Shown here: piece by piece, positions 8,381 through 16,684 of the stretch
Layout of the letters: the number at the start of each line of letters is the position of its first letter
How positions within the stretch are numbered: position 1 is the first letter of the stretch
Assembly (NCBI RefSeq): GCF_011617705.1
Contig: NZ_CP050154.1
Span: forward strand, 1,302,001 to 1,366,000
Origin: Brevibacterium limosum
GTDB taxonomy: Bacteria; Actinomycetota; Actinomycetes; Actinomycetales; Brevibacteriaceae
DNA length: 64,000 nucleotides
Direction: 5' to 3'
Program-made: the position numbers and the translations under genes
The notes under the pieces: model-generated
Databases searched by the model: none
What the model saw: the letters and a program-made list of their open reading frames with translations, nothing else
Told to the model about the DNA's origin: nothing

Positions 8381-8638
8381 GGGCAGGGAAAGGCGATCAG
8401 GACATTCCGGAGTGGACGCTGCGCCCATTCGCGGCCGGGTCACCGCCGCCTCGGCGAGGGCAGGCGAGGGAGTGTGCGCGGATATCGGACGACCGCCTCG
8501 GCGAGGTCCGGGGAGCGGGCGTGTGAACGTCGACACACACTGAGCGTGCGCACAAAGGCGATGTCCGGGATGTGACTTAAACTTGAAGTGTCCCCGAACC
8601 AGGGGTGCCATTTTGCTCGGCTGAGGGAAGGTTCGCAC
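8381..8638. other. Intergenic region upstream of the first internal-lipobox gene
   Basis: No coding frame looks real here. Two copies of the GCCTCGGCGAGG-type motif occur (around 8453 and 8497). TAAACT (8578-8583) is a possible -10 box giving a leader of about 50 nt, and GTGTG/CACAC form a short inverted repeat at 8521-8538. Confidence 0.35.
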
Positions 8639-10258
8639 GTGCGCTACACAATCGCTGTGATTCTCATGGTGGTGGGTGTCATCGTCGGTGGCCTCGGCAT
8701 CCTGCAGAAGACCCTGTGGGCGCCGGAGGATACGATCACTGCCACTGCGCAGATCGACGCCGACAAACCGGCAGTCATCGTCGACCCCGGAATGCTCAAC
8801 CTGTACGAAACCCCTGCGACCATGACGGTCAAGGGCAGCGGTGACCTCACGATCGCCCAAGCTCCGATCGAGAACGTCGAAGCCTGGGCCGGACAGTCCG
8901 CCTATGATCGCGTCACCGGCCTCGCCGAGGGCGGCGAGCTCACGACCAAGGGCACCGACGGTGAGGGCAAAGTGCCCGACCCGTCCGGTAGCGATCTGTG
9001 GCAGGCGCAGGTCACCGGCACCGATTCGGTGGAACTGGAGTGGAACGACGACGCCAACCGCACCGGCTTCCTCATCGCCGGCGACGGCGAAGCCGGACAG
9101 GTCGAATCCGTGACCCTCACCTGGCCCAACCATGCCGAGACCCCATGGGCGATCCCGCTGATGATCATCGGCGGAGTCGTCTTCATCATCGGCGTCGTGC
9201 TCCTCTTCCTCGGCGCCAACCGGTCGAAGAAGGAAGCGGACCGACGCAAGGCGCGCCAGGAGCGCCGCCGCAAGCTCGCCGAATACGGCACCGCCTTCGC
9301 CGTCGTCCCTGTGCTGGCACTGAGCGCCTGCGGACCCGAGGAGCTGCCGAAGCCCGAACCCTCCGAGGCTCCGAGCTCAGCGGCCGCGGGAATCACCGAC
9401 GACCAGGCCAAGCGGATCCTCGACTCCGTGGCCGACGACGTCAAGGCAGCGGACAAGAAGACCGATGAGAAGGCGCTGACCGAGCGTGCTGCCGGTCCCG
9501 CGCTCAAACAGCGCGAGGACCTGTACAAGGTGAAGGAAGACGTCGAGGATCAGAAGATGGCGCCGGCCGTGGCCAGCGAAGAGATCGTCGCCAACTTCAC
9601 CTCGGCCACTGATTCGTGGCCGCGCATGACCAGCATGATCACCTCCGCCGGAGGGAACTCGCAGCTGCTCGTGCTGACCCAGGAGGATCCGCGCAGCGAC
9701 TACAAGCTCTGGTCGCAGACCCAGCTGACGGGCGGCACGAAGCTGCCCGAGCTGCCCGACTCCCGTCAGGGCGCGAAGATGCTCGAACCGGGAGCCAAGG
9801 ACTTCGTCACCACCCCGGAGAAGGCCGTCGCCGACTACGCGAAGGCCCTCGGCAGCGGTCAGGACTCGAAGGAAGCGAAGAAGTTCGAGTCCGATGACTT
9901 CTCCAAGTCCATCTGGAAGAACCAGAAGGAGCAGAAGGCCAGCGCCGAATCCGGCAAGGCCGAGGTGGAGTACAAGTACGCCCCGGGCAAGGAGCTCGTC
10001 GCCCAGGGCACCGCCGGTGACGCCGCCATAGTCACCGGAGTCATCGACGCCGAGTCGACGATCAGCCCCGAATCGAAGGACGGACGCACCGGCACCCTGT
10101 CCCTGTCGTCGCCGCAGAAGGAACTCATCGGTTCCGGGTCGACTCAGGAGCCGGTGACGACGAAGACCACTCAGGTGCTCACCTTCCTCGTGCCCAAGGA
10201 CGGCAAGGTCAAGCTCATCGGCGGTCTCGAGACCCTCGCCGGAGCCGAGGCCGGCTGA
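8639..10258 (+). CDS. Two-span membrane protein with internal lipoprotein signal (first of two)
   Basis: I do not recognise the family. The GTG at 8639 follows GAGGGAAGG and gives 539 residues. Span 1 is at about residues 3-24, an extracytoplasmic domain follows, and span 2 is at about 170-192. A strongly basic cytoplasmic linker (SKKEADRRKARQERRRK) comes next, then a third hydrophobic stretch ending in LALSAC, a lipobox with Cys 231. The remaining 310 residues begin Pro/Glu/Ser-rich and would lie outside the cell. This order puts a complete lipoprotein signal (basic, hydrophobic, lipobox) inside the chain, so signal peptidase II could cut the product in two. A gene with the same design lies at 11378, beyond the thioredoxin gene. 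Confidence 0.75.
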   Translation: MRYTIAVILMVVGVIVGGLGILQKTLWAPEDTITATAQIDADKPAVIVDPGMLNLYETPATMTVKGSGDLTIAQAPIENVEAWAGQSAYDRVTGLAEGGELTTKGTDGEGKVPDPSGSDLWQAQVTGTDSVELEWNDDANRTGFLIAGDGEAGQVESVTLTWPNHAETPWAIPLMIIGGVVFIIGVVLLFLGANRSKKEADRRKARQERRRKLAEYGTAFAVVPVLALSACGPEELPKPEPSEAPSSAAAGITDDQAKRILDSVADDVKAADKKTDEKALTERAAGPALKQREDLYKVKEDVEDQKMAPAVASEEIVANFTSATDSWPRMTSMITSAGGNSQLLVLTQEDPRSDYKLWSQTQLTGGTKLPELPDSRQGAKMLEPGAKDFVTTPEKAVADYAKALGSGQDSKEAKKFESDDFSKSIWKNQKEQKASAESGKAEVEYKYAPGKELVAQGTAGDAAIVTGVIDAESTISPESKDGRTGTLSLSSPQKELIGSGSTQEPVTTKTTQVLTFLVPKDGKVKLIGGLETLAGAEAG

Positions 10259-10409
10259 CGTGGAAGAATCGGCACCGCTGCACTCGGTTCCCGGCGGTTG
10301 AGGAAATAGCCGCAGGTGCACCGGTGTTGATACGTTCTGTTGGATAAGCATGGACCAGGTGGGAGACGGATCTCGCCGGGCCCACCGACCGCGTCACAAA
10401 GGAGACCAC

Positions 10410-11381
10410 GTGTCAATGGATCCCTCGCAGGAGAACACGCAGCCCGATCAGGGACTCGACCTGTCGGCAGTGCGCAGCAAGAACATGCCTGCCGAACAGG
10501 GCGGGACGGCCGGCGGCACCGCTGCGGGTGCCGGCCGCGCCGGCGGCCCTGCAGGTCAGGACCCGAACGCGGTCGCCGTTCCGGGACTGGTCTTCGACGT
10601 CGACGAATCGACCTTCACCAGCCTGGTGGCGATCTCCGACCGCGTGCCTGTCGTCATCGACCTGTGGGCCGAATGGTGCGAACCCTGCAAACAGCTCTCG
10701 CCGATCCTCGAACGCGTCGTCACCTCGTACGGGGGACGTCTGGTCCTGGCCAAGGTCGACGTCGATGCGAACCCGCGTCTGCAGCAGGCCTTCGGTGTTC
10801 AGTCGATCCCCACGGTCGTCGCCCTCATCAAGGGTCAGCCCGTGCCGCTGTTCCAGAGTGCTCTGCCCGAACCTCAGGTCCAGGCGTACTTCGACGAGCT
10901 GCTCAAGCTCGCCGGTGAGAACGGTGTGACCGGGCATGCGGCCGTCGGGGGAGCCGAGCCTGAACCGACCGGTCCCGCCCACCCGGAGGCCGAAGAGGCA
11001 CTCGCCAAGGGCGACTTCGACACCGCAGAGAAACTGTTCAAGGCCGCGCTGGCGAACTCTCCAGCCGACGAAGAGGCGAAGTTCGGTCTCGCCCGGGCGG
11101 GGCTTGGCCGCCGCCTCATCGACCACGAGCCGGCCGATCTCATCGCCGCCGCCGATGCGGACCCCAAGAACGTCGAAGCCGCGAAGGCGGCGGCCGACGC
11201 CGAAGTCGTCGGCGGCAATGCCGGCAGCGCCTTCAACCGACTCATCTCTCTCATCCGCACCTCTGCCGGCGATGAGAAGGAATCCCTGCGTCTGCGGGTC
11301 CTCGATCTCTTCGAGGTCCTCGGCGCCGACGACCCAGCCGTGACCAAGGCACGGACCGCACTCATGAGGGCACTGTTCTGA
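10410..11381 (+). CDS. Thioredoxin-fold protein with TPR-like C-terminus (CnoX/YbbN type)
   Basis: The 323-residue protein opens with a Gly/Ala-rich disordered stretch to about residue 50. A thioredoxin domain follows with WAEWCEPCKQL (active-site Cys 90 and 93, CEPC) and the cis-proline loop QSIPTVV. After about residue 160 the Ala/Glu-rich helices (EAEEALAKGDFDTAEKLFKA) look like tetratricopeptide repeats. CnoX/YbbN proteins of this shape act as cytosolic holdase or co-chaperone. GGAG lies 5 nt before the GTG at 10410, which I prefer to the ATG two codons later. No signal peptide is visible. The next gene's start overlaps its stop codon. Confidence 0.88.
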   Translation: MSMDPSQENTQPDQGLDLSAVRSKNMPAEQGGTAGGTAAGAGRAGGPAGQDPNAVAVPGLVFDVDESTFTSLVAISDRVPVVIDLWAEWCEPCKQLSPILERVVTSYGGRLVLAKVDVDANPRLQQAFGVQSIPTVVALIKGQPVPLFQSALPEPQVQAYFDELLKLAGENGVTGHAAVGGAEPEPTGPAHPEAEEALAKGDFDTAEKLFKAALANSPADEEAKFGLARAGLGRRLIDHEPADLIAAADADPKNVEAAKAAADAEVVGGNAGSAFNRLISLIRTSAGDEKESLRLRVLDLFEVLGADDPAVTKARTALMRALF

Positions 11382-13198
11382 TCCAGCGAATCCGACTCAT
11401 CACCGCCATCCTCTTCGGCGTAGCGGCACTCACGCTCGCCGGACTGGTCATCTCTGCGCTCTCGGTCGTCGGCACCGACGAGATCACCGAGACGCCTGCG
11501 TTCGAAGTCAGGGACGGCGCCTATGCCGTCGTCCTCGACGAAGCGATCGTGCCCTATTCGGGTTCGAGCGTGACCGTGACGGCGAAGAACTCGAAGGGCA
11601 CGGAGCTGTTCGTCGGCACCGCCAGCGGGGTCGACGCCGACAGCTACCTCGACGGGGTGGCGCAGGAGCAGATCAGTGATGTGTCGTTCCCGAATTCGGC
11701 CTCCCACCGGTTCACTCCCGGTGATGCGAAGCCGGAGGCCGGGATCACCGACCGCGACTGGTGGATCAGCCAGGACACGGGCACAACGGTCGCGAAGACC
11801 TTCGACCTCGATGCCGAACCGCAGATGCTCGTCATCGCCCCAGAGAACTCCGATGACAGTCTCGACGGAACGACGGTGAGCCTCAAGATGCGCGTCAAGG
11901 GCGTGTTCGCACTCAGCCTGCTCGGCATTGCCGGCGCCGTCATCCTCGCCGGGTTCTCCGTGTTCTTCTTCATGCGCTGGTGGGGCTCACGCATCCGCCC
12001 GCCGAAGAAGGACTCCGGTCAGCCGAGCCCGGACGACGACGGCGGCCACGGACCGGACGACGGCGGCAGTGGTCCTGACAGCGGCGGCGCCGGCCGGGGA
12101 CCGGCCGACGAGCCTGCGGTCGAGGACGAGCCGGGTCCGGCGACTCAGCCGATCTCGACGGTGCAGCCGGGCACGAGCGGCCAAGTGCCGCCTCGGCGAC
12201 GGGATCTGCGGCACCGTCGCTCCCTGCGGACGGTGACGGCGGCCGTGATGGGCACCGGACTCGTACTCAGCGGCTGCGCGAACATGCCGATCGCCAAACC
12301 CAGCAGCCCGGACACCACCCCGTACGAACGCACGGCGGTGCGCCCCGGTGAGGCCGGGAAGTTCATGACGAACTACACGGAATCTCTGGACAAGACACTC
12401 GGCGACAAGGGCAGCGACCTCGACAAGATCCAGGCGGCACCGCTCATCGACCACACCCGTGCACAGATCCAGATCGCGGACAAGGCGAAGCAGAAGCTGC
12501 GCGCACCGAACTTCACCGAGGTCGTCGCCGGCAGCCCGAGCTTCACGGAATACCCGATGTGGTTCTACGCCTTCGGCACCGCGGACAAGAAGTCCACGGA
12601 CGGGGACGAACCGCTGACCCAGGTGATGCTGGTGACGCGGGAATCGGCATCGACCGATCCGCTCGTGCGCTCCGCGTCCTATATCCCCACCGACCAGATG
12701 CCGACCCTCATGGCCGACGACCGCGGAGCCGTGGAGAAGGGGCCCGAGGAATTCGGCGACGACATGACCACCGCGTCCGGTGACGTCTCATCGTTCCTCG
12801 TCGAAGGCAAGGCGAAGTCCGGGGGGCCCGAGGGACTCAAGGAGGGCGGATTCAAGGGATTCCGCGACTACGTGGGCGACCTGCGGGACAAGGACTCGGG
12901 CTTCGACAAGGTCGACGTCGACTGCAGACCCTATGAGGACCTCAAGTTCGAGGACATGAGCTTAAGCACCGAGAAGGGCGCGATCGGGATGGGCGAAGTG
13001 CGCTGCACGCTGACCATCAAGGCGCCGTCCGACTACGCGCTCGACCTCGGCGACACCGTCGAAGCAGTGAAGACGAACGACAAAGAGGGCGACACCATCA
13101 AGGTCGACACCGCACACCCCTATGTGCTGATGAAGACCGGTGACGAACTCACGGCCGTCGCCACCGACTGGAACGTCCTGTCCTCCAAGGTGGAGTGA
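11378..13198 (+). CDS. Two-span membrane protein with internal lipoprotein signal (second of two), probable CTG start
   Basis: Length is 606 residues if translation starts at CTG 11378. The layout repeats that of the gene at 8639: span 1 at about residues 5-27, an extracytoplasmic domain, span 2 at about 176-200, a long cytoplasmic linker, then a basic stretch (RRRDLRHRRSLR), a hydrophobic run and the lipobox LVLSGC with Cys 300. A 300-residue outer domain follows. The linker is unusually rich in Asp, Gly and Pro. No ATG, GTG or TTG lies in frame before span 1. CTG overlaps the thioredoxin stop (CTGA) and has GAGGG 7 nt upstream. The first ATG (11549) would remove span 1. Family unknown. Confidence 0.72.
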   Translation: MIQRIRLITAILFGVAALTLAGLVISALSVVGTDEITETPAFEVRDGAYAVVLDEAIVPYSGSSVTVTAKNSKGTELFVGTASGVDADSYLDGVAQEQISDVSFPNSASHRFTPGDAKPEAGITDRDWWISQDTGTTVAKTFDLDAEPQMLVIAPENSDDSLDGTTVSLKMRVKGVFALSLLGIAGAVILAGFSVFFFMRWWGSRIRPPKKDSGQPSPDDDGGHGPDDGGSGPDSGGAGRGPADEPAVEDEPGPATQPISTVQPGTSGQVPPRRRDLRHRRSLRTVTAAVMGTGLVLSGCANMPIAKPSSPDTTPYERTAVRPGEAGKFMTNYTESLDKTLGDKGSDLDKIQAAPLIDHTRAQIQIADKAKQKLRAPNFTEVVAGSPSFTEYPMWFYAFGTADKKSTDGDEPLTQVMLVTRESASTDPLVRSASYIPTDQMPTLMADDRGAVEKGPEEFGDDMTTASGDVSSFLVEGKAKSGGPEGLKEGGFKGFRDYVGDLRDKDSGFDKVDVDCRPYEDLKFEDMSLSTEKGAIGMGEVRCTLTIKAPSDYALDLGDTVEAVKTNDKEGDTIKVDTAHPYVLMKTGDELTAVATDWNVLSSKVE

Positions 13199-13205
13199 GG
13201 CGGGC

Positions 13206-13733
13206 TCAGCCACGGTGGGCGCGACGGCCGACGCGCAGCAGCCACCACAGGCCGACGAGCGGCAGGAGCAGCGGAATATAGCCGTAGCCGCTGCCGAAGT
13301 TCGACCACACCGACGGCTTCGCGAAGTCCTCGGGATGGGTGTGGCTGAGGATGCCGACGACGATGACGCCGACGAACTCGATCGCGCAGGCGGCGACGGC
13401 GATGCGGTGCGAGACGCGGTTGCCGATGACCAGGCAGACCGTGGCGAGGATGTAGATCACCGCGGCCATTGCGGACAGCGAGTACGCGATCGGCGCGACG
13501 TCGAATTCGCGGATGAGCTGGTAGCCCGCCCGTGCCGTGGCCGAGAGCGCGAAGACCCCGTACACCGCAGTCAGCGCCCGTCCCGGTCCCGTATGCATCG
13601 CCGAGTACGGGGACCGCCCCGTCTTTCCCCTCGCCGAGGCGGCCGTCGAGTCCGCGTTGTCCGCCGCGTTCGCGCTGCCTGCTGAGTTCGCATCGTCGGC
13701 GGAGCCCCCGCCGAACCGGTTGCGCCTGGTCAC
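13206..13733 (-). CDS. Four-span membrane protein of unknown function
   Basis: The 175-residue protein begins MTRRNRFGGGSADD and has a low-complexity Ala/Ser/Asn/Asp head of about 40 residues. Roughly four hydrophobic spans follow (around ALTAVYGVFALSATA, PIAYSLSAMAAVIYIL, IAVAACAIEFVGVIVVG and YIPLLLPLVGLWWLL). The GTG start overlaps the stop of the upstream gene (GTGA), so the two are co-translated. It ends 8 bp from the convergent gene. I do not recognise a function. Confidence 0.65.
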   Translation of the reverse strand: MTRRNRFGGGSADDANSAGSANAADNADSTAASARGKTGRSPYSAMHTGPGRALTAVYGVFALSATARAGYQLIREFDVAPIAYSLSAMAAVIYILATVCLVIGNRVSHRIAVAACAIEFVGVIVVGILSHTHPEDFAKPSVWSNFGSGYGYIPLLLPLVGLWWLLRVGRRAHRG

Positions 13734-14101
13734 TGCCAAATCTGGTCCAATCTCTCGATCATCACGATCACCGTCAGTCCTGCCGCGGCCAGCACACCCG
13801 GCCCCCAACGGCTCAGTTCCGCGAACGCCCAGAAGCCAGCCAGCGCCATGACCATGATCGCGGTGATGATGTAGCCGAAGTAGAGCAGCGGGTCGACATC
13901 ATGCGTGGAGCCGAAGGTCGCAATCGAGATGATCAGCTGCACGACGAGCAGCAGCAGAAGCAGAGCGGCACCGCCGAGCAGAGCCTTGCCGGCCGGACGG
14001 TTGCGGACGGTCTCGATGATCGACCACAGGGTCAGGATGCCGGTGACGGCGTAGAGGACGATGGTGAAAACGGTGAACACCCGACCCAGTTTAGTCGGCA
14101 T
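13730..14101 (-). CDS. Small membrane protein, first gene of a two-gene operon
   Basis: The product has 123 residues starting MPTKLGRVFTVFTIVLY, with about four hydrophobic spans: near the N-terminus, at AGKALLGGAALLLLLLVV, at LLYFGYIITAIMVMAL and at GPGVLAAAGLTVIVM. The long upstream open frame is antisense to the cysteine desulfurase gene and is not coding, so I start at the ATG at 14099-14101. Coupled by overlap to the gene at 13733. Unknown function. Confidence 0.65.
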   Translation of the reverse strand: MPTKLGRVFTVFTIVLYAVTGILTLWSIIETVRNRPAGKALLGGAALLLLLLVVQLIISIATFGSTHDVDPLLYFGYIITAIMVMALAGFWAFAELSRWGPGVLAAAGLTVIVMIERLDQIWQ

Positions 14102-14182
14102 CAGTGCCCGGCGACTTCTCCGCCTGCGCCGCTTCGCGGGTGAGATGCCGCACGGATCCTGGCCGTAGCCCGGCTCACGCCC

Positions 14183-14188
14183 TAAAAT
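14183..14188 (+). promoter_or_regulatory. Leaderless -10 box of the cysteine desulfurase gene
   Basis: TAAAAT ends 6 nt before the GTG at 14195. No convincing -35 box is seen. Confidence 0.5.
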
Positions 14189-14194
14189 TGCAGG

Positions 14195-15406
14195 GTGCCC
14201 ATCTATCTCGATCACGCAGCCACCTCGCCGATGCCCGCCGAGGTGCTCGAGGTGTACACGAAGGAGTTGGCCCGCAGGGCCAATCCCTCGGCCCTGCACA
14301 CGGTCGGCCAGGCGGCACGGATGCGCATCGAAGAGGCACGGGAGGACATCGCCCGTGCGGTCGGTGCGGCCACCTCGTCGGAGGTGATCTTCACTTCGGG
14401 AGGCACCGAAGCGGACAATTTCGCGCTCAAGGGGCTCTACCTCTCCCGCAACGACGGGACATTCACCGCACCGGCCCGCCCGCGGGTGCTGACGACGACG
14501 ATCGAGCACCCGGCGATCCTCGAGACCGTGGAGTGGCTGGTCGGCCTCGGCGCCGAAGCCGTCTGCCTCGATGTCGATGAGACCGGACGCCTCGACCTCG
14601 ACGCGGCACTGACCGAACTGCGCCGCGACCCCGAACGCACCGCGCTCGTCAGCGTGATGGCCGCGAACAACGAGATCGGCACGCTGCAGCCGATCGCCGA
14701 GATCGGGCAAGCGGCCTTCGAACTCGGCATTCCCTTCCATATCGACGCCGTCCAGGCTCTCGGGCAGATCCCGCTCGACTTCGCAGCACTGAAGGCCACG
14801 GCGATGACGATCACCGCGCACAAGATCGGCGGCCCCGTCGGCATCGGCGCACTCCTGCTCGACCGCGCAGCGAGCCCGACGCCGATCCTCCACGGTGGGG
14901 GACAGGAGCGCAGCGTGCGCTCGGGCACCCTCGACGTCGCCGGTGCCGTGGCCTTCGCCGCCGCCGTCGACCTTGTCACGACCGACCTCGAGACTCGGTC
15001 GGCACAGCTGTCGGGGCTGCGTGACCGCCTCATCGCCGGAATCGAATCGAGCATCGACGGTGCCGTGCTGTCCGGCCCGCGCGGAGCGGACCGGCTGCCG
15101 GCCAACGCCCATTTCACGTTCCCGGGCTGCGAGGGCGACTCGCTGCTGTTCGGTCTCGATGCCAGAGGGCTTGCCACCTCGACCGGTTCGGCCTGCTCGG
15201 CCGGGGTGTCACGTCCCTCGCACGTGCTGCTCGCGTGCGGACTGGACGAGGACAGCGCCCGATCCACCCAACGCTTCACGCTCGGTCGCGATACGACCGA
15301 AGCCGATGTCGATGCCCTGCTCACGGCCCTTCCCGAGGTCGTCGACCAGGCACGCCGAGCCGGGATGGTTTCGGCAACACCCCGATGGATGCAAGGAGCA
15401 TCATGA
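14195..15406 (+). CDS. Cysteine desulfurase (NifS/IscS type)
   Basis: This PLP enzyme takes sulfur from cysteine as a persulfide for tRNA thiolation and Fe-S cluster assembly. The 403-residue protein begins [14 protein letters not shown], contains TSGGTEADN, and has the PLP lysine in [10 protein letters not shown] (Lys 210). The active-site cysteine lies in [18 protein letters not shown]. Translation starts at GTG. The stop overlaps the mnmA start (ATGA), and this tight pairing points to sulfur delivery to MnmA as its main job. No iscU or sufB-like genes are nearby. Confidence 0.93.
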   Translation: MPIYLDHAATSPMPAEVLEVYTKELARRANPSALHTVGQAARMRIEEAREDIARAVGAATSSEVIFTSGGTEADNFALKGLYLSRNDGTFTAPARPRVLTTTIEHPAILETVEWLVGLGAEAVCLDVDETGRLDLDAALTELRRDPERTALVSVMAANNEIGTLQPIAEIGQAAFELGIPFHIDAVQALGQIPLDFAALKATAMTITAHKIGGPVGIGALLLDRAASPTPILHGGGQERSVRSGTLDVAGAVAFAAAVDLVTTDLETRSAQLSGLRDRLIAGIESSIDGAVLSGPRGADRLPANAHFTFPGCEGDSLLFGLDARGLATSTGSACSAGVSRPSHVLLACGLDEDSARSTQRFTLGRDTTEADVDALLTALPEVVDQARRAGMVSATPRWMQGAS

Positions 15407-16617
15407 GAGTACTCGTCGCCATGTCCGGCGGAGTCGATTCGTCCGTGGCCGCCGCGCGCGCCGTCGATGCCGGACACGAAGTCGTCGGCGTCCACCTGGC
15501 CCTGTCCCGGATGCCCGGCACCCTGCGCACCGGATCGCGGGGCTGCTGCACGATCGAAGACTCCCGCGACGCCCACCGCGTGGCGGGAATGCTCGACATC
15601 CCCTTCTACGTCTGGGACTTCTCCGAGAGGTTCAAGGAAGACATCGTCGATGACTTCATCGCCGAATACGCGGCCGGTCGGACACCGAACCCGTGCATGC
15701 GCTGCAACGAGCGCATCAAGTTCGCCGCCCTCCTCGACCGGGCCCTGGCCCTCGGCTTCGACGCCATCGCTACCGGCCACTACGCCGAGGTGGCCCGCGA
15801 TGACGACGGTCGGCCCGAACTGCACCGCGGTGAGGACCTGGCCAAGGACCAGTCCTACGTCCTCGGTGTGCTCACCTCCGATCAGCTCGAGCACTGCTAC
15901 TTCCCGATCGGTGCGACCGCGTCGAAGGCCGAAGTGCGCGCCGAGGCGGCCGAACGCGGGTTCTCCGTGGCGAACAAGCCCGACTCCTACGACATCTGCT
16001 TCATCCCCGACGGGGACACGAAGGCGTGGCTGGCCGATAAGATCCCGATGCGGCCCGGGCTCATCAAGGACGCCGAGGGCGAAGTGCTCGGCGAGCACGA
16101 CGGAGCGATGACGTACACGATCGGCCAGCGCAAGGGACTGGGCATCGAAAAGCCCGCCGCGGACGGCAAACCGCGCTTCGTCACCGGCCTCGACCCGGCG
16201 ACGAACACCGTCACCGTGGGATCACGCGGCGATCTCGCGGTCTCTCATCTCACCGGCATCCGCACCTCCTGGGCCGGGGCGGCCCCGGCGGACATGGGCT
16301 CCGCCCCCACCTCGGCGATCGACTGCGAGGTCCAGATCCGCGCCCACGCCGATCCGGTGCCGGCCCGTGCCTGGCTCGGTGAATTCGTCGCCGAAGCACC
16401 CGAGCATGAGGCGAACCCGATCATCGACGAGGTCGAGGTGCCGGCCGCACGCCCCGCCGGGCAGCTCATGCACGTCGACGTCGATGAGGAGCTCTCCGGA
16501 GTGGCCCCGGGCCAGACCATGGTCATCTACCGCGGCACCCGCGTGCTCGGCCAAGCGACCATCGACTCCACGGCGAAGGACCGCATCACCCCGGCGCCCG
16601 AATTCGCCGACGCCTGA
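15403..16617 (+). CDS. mnmA: tRNA 2-thiouridylase MnmA
   Basis: MnmA places sulfur at C2 of the wobble uridine in tRNA Lys, Glu and Gln. The PP-loop [12 protein letters not shown] lies at the N-terminus, the catalytic cysteine in TPNPCMRCN, and its partner cysteine in [11 protein letters not shown]. The sequence GQRKGLGI also fits the family. The 404-residue protein is slightly longer than average, with extra sequence in the C-terminal beta-barrel near [18 protein letters not shown] residues. The ATG at 15403 overlaps the upstream stop and has AAGGAG before it. Confidence 0.95.
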   Translation: MRVLVAMSGGVDSSVAAARAVDAGHEVVGVHLALSRMPGTLRTGSRGCCTIEDSRDAHRVAGMLDIPFYVWDFSERFKEDIVDDFIAEYAAGRTPNPCMRCNERIKFAALLDRALALGFDAIATGHYAEVARDDDGRPELHRGEDLAKDQSYVLGVLTSDQLEHCYFPIGATASKAEVRAEAAERGFSVANKPDSYDICFIPDGDTKAWLADKIPMRPGLIKDAEGEVLGEHDGAMTYTIGQRKGLGIEKPAADGKPRFVTGLDPATNTVTVGSRGDLAVSHLTGIRTSWAGAAPADMGSAPTSAIDCEVQIRAHADPVPARAWLGEFVAEAPEHEANPIIDEVEVPAARPAGQLMHVDVDEELSGVAPGQTMVIYRGTRVLGQATIDSTAKDRITPAPEFADA

Positions 16618-16672
16618 GCCCGCCCCACCTCACTTAAGCGACGGGTTCAGGGCCGATGTCGGTCACTGGCGA

Positions 16673-16678
16673 TACTCT
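16673..16678 (+). promoter_or_regulatory. Leaderless -10 box of the S9 peptidase gene
   Basis: TACTCT ends 6 nt before the ATG at 16685. Confidence 0.45.
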
Positions 16679-16684
16679 GGGGGC

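Noticed and set aside
13730..15112. A 460-residue minus-strand open frame covering 13730-15112
   Set aside because: Only the last 123 codons are real (membrane protein from 14101). The rest is antisense to the cysteine desulfurase gene and has Arg/Gly/His-rich shadow composition.
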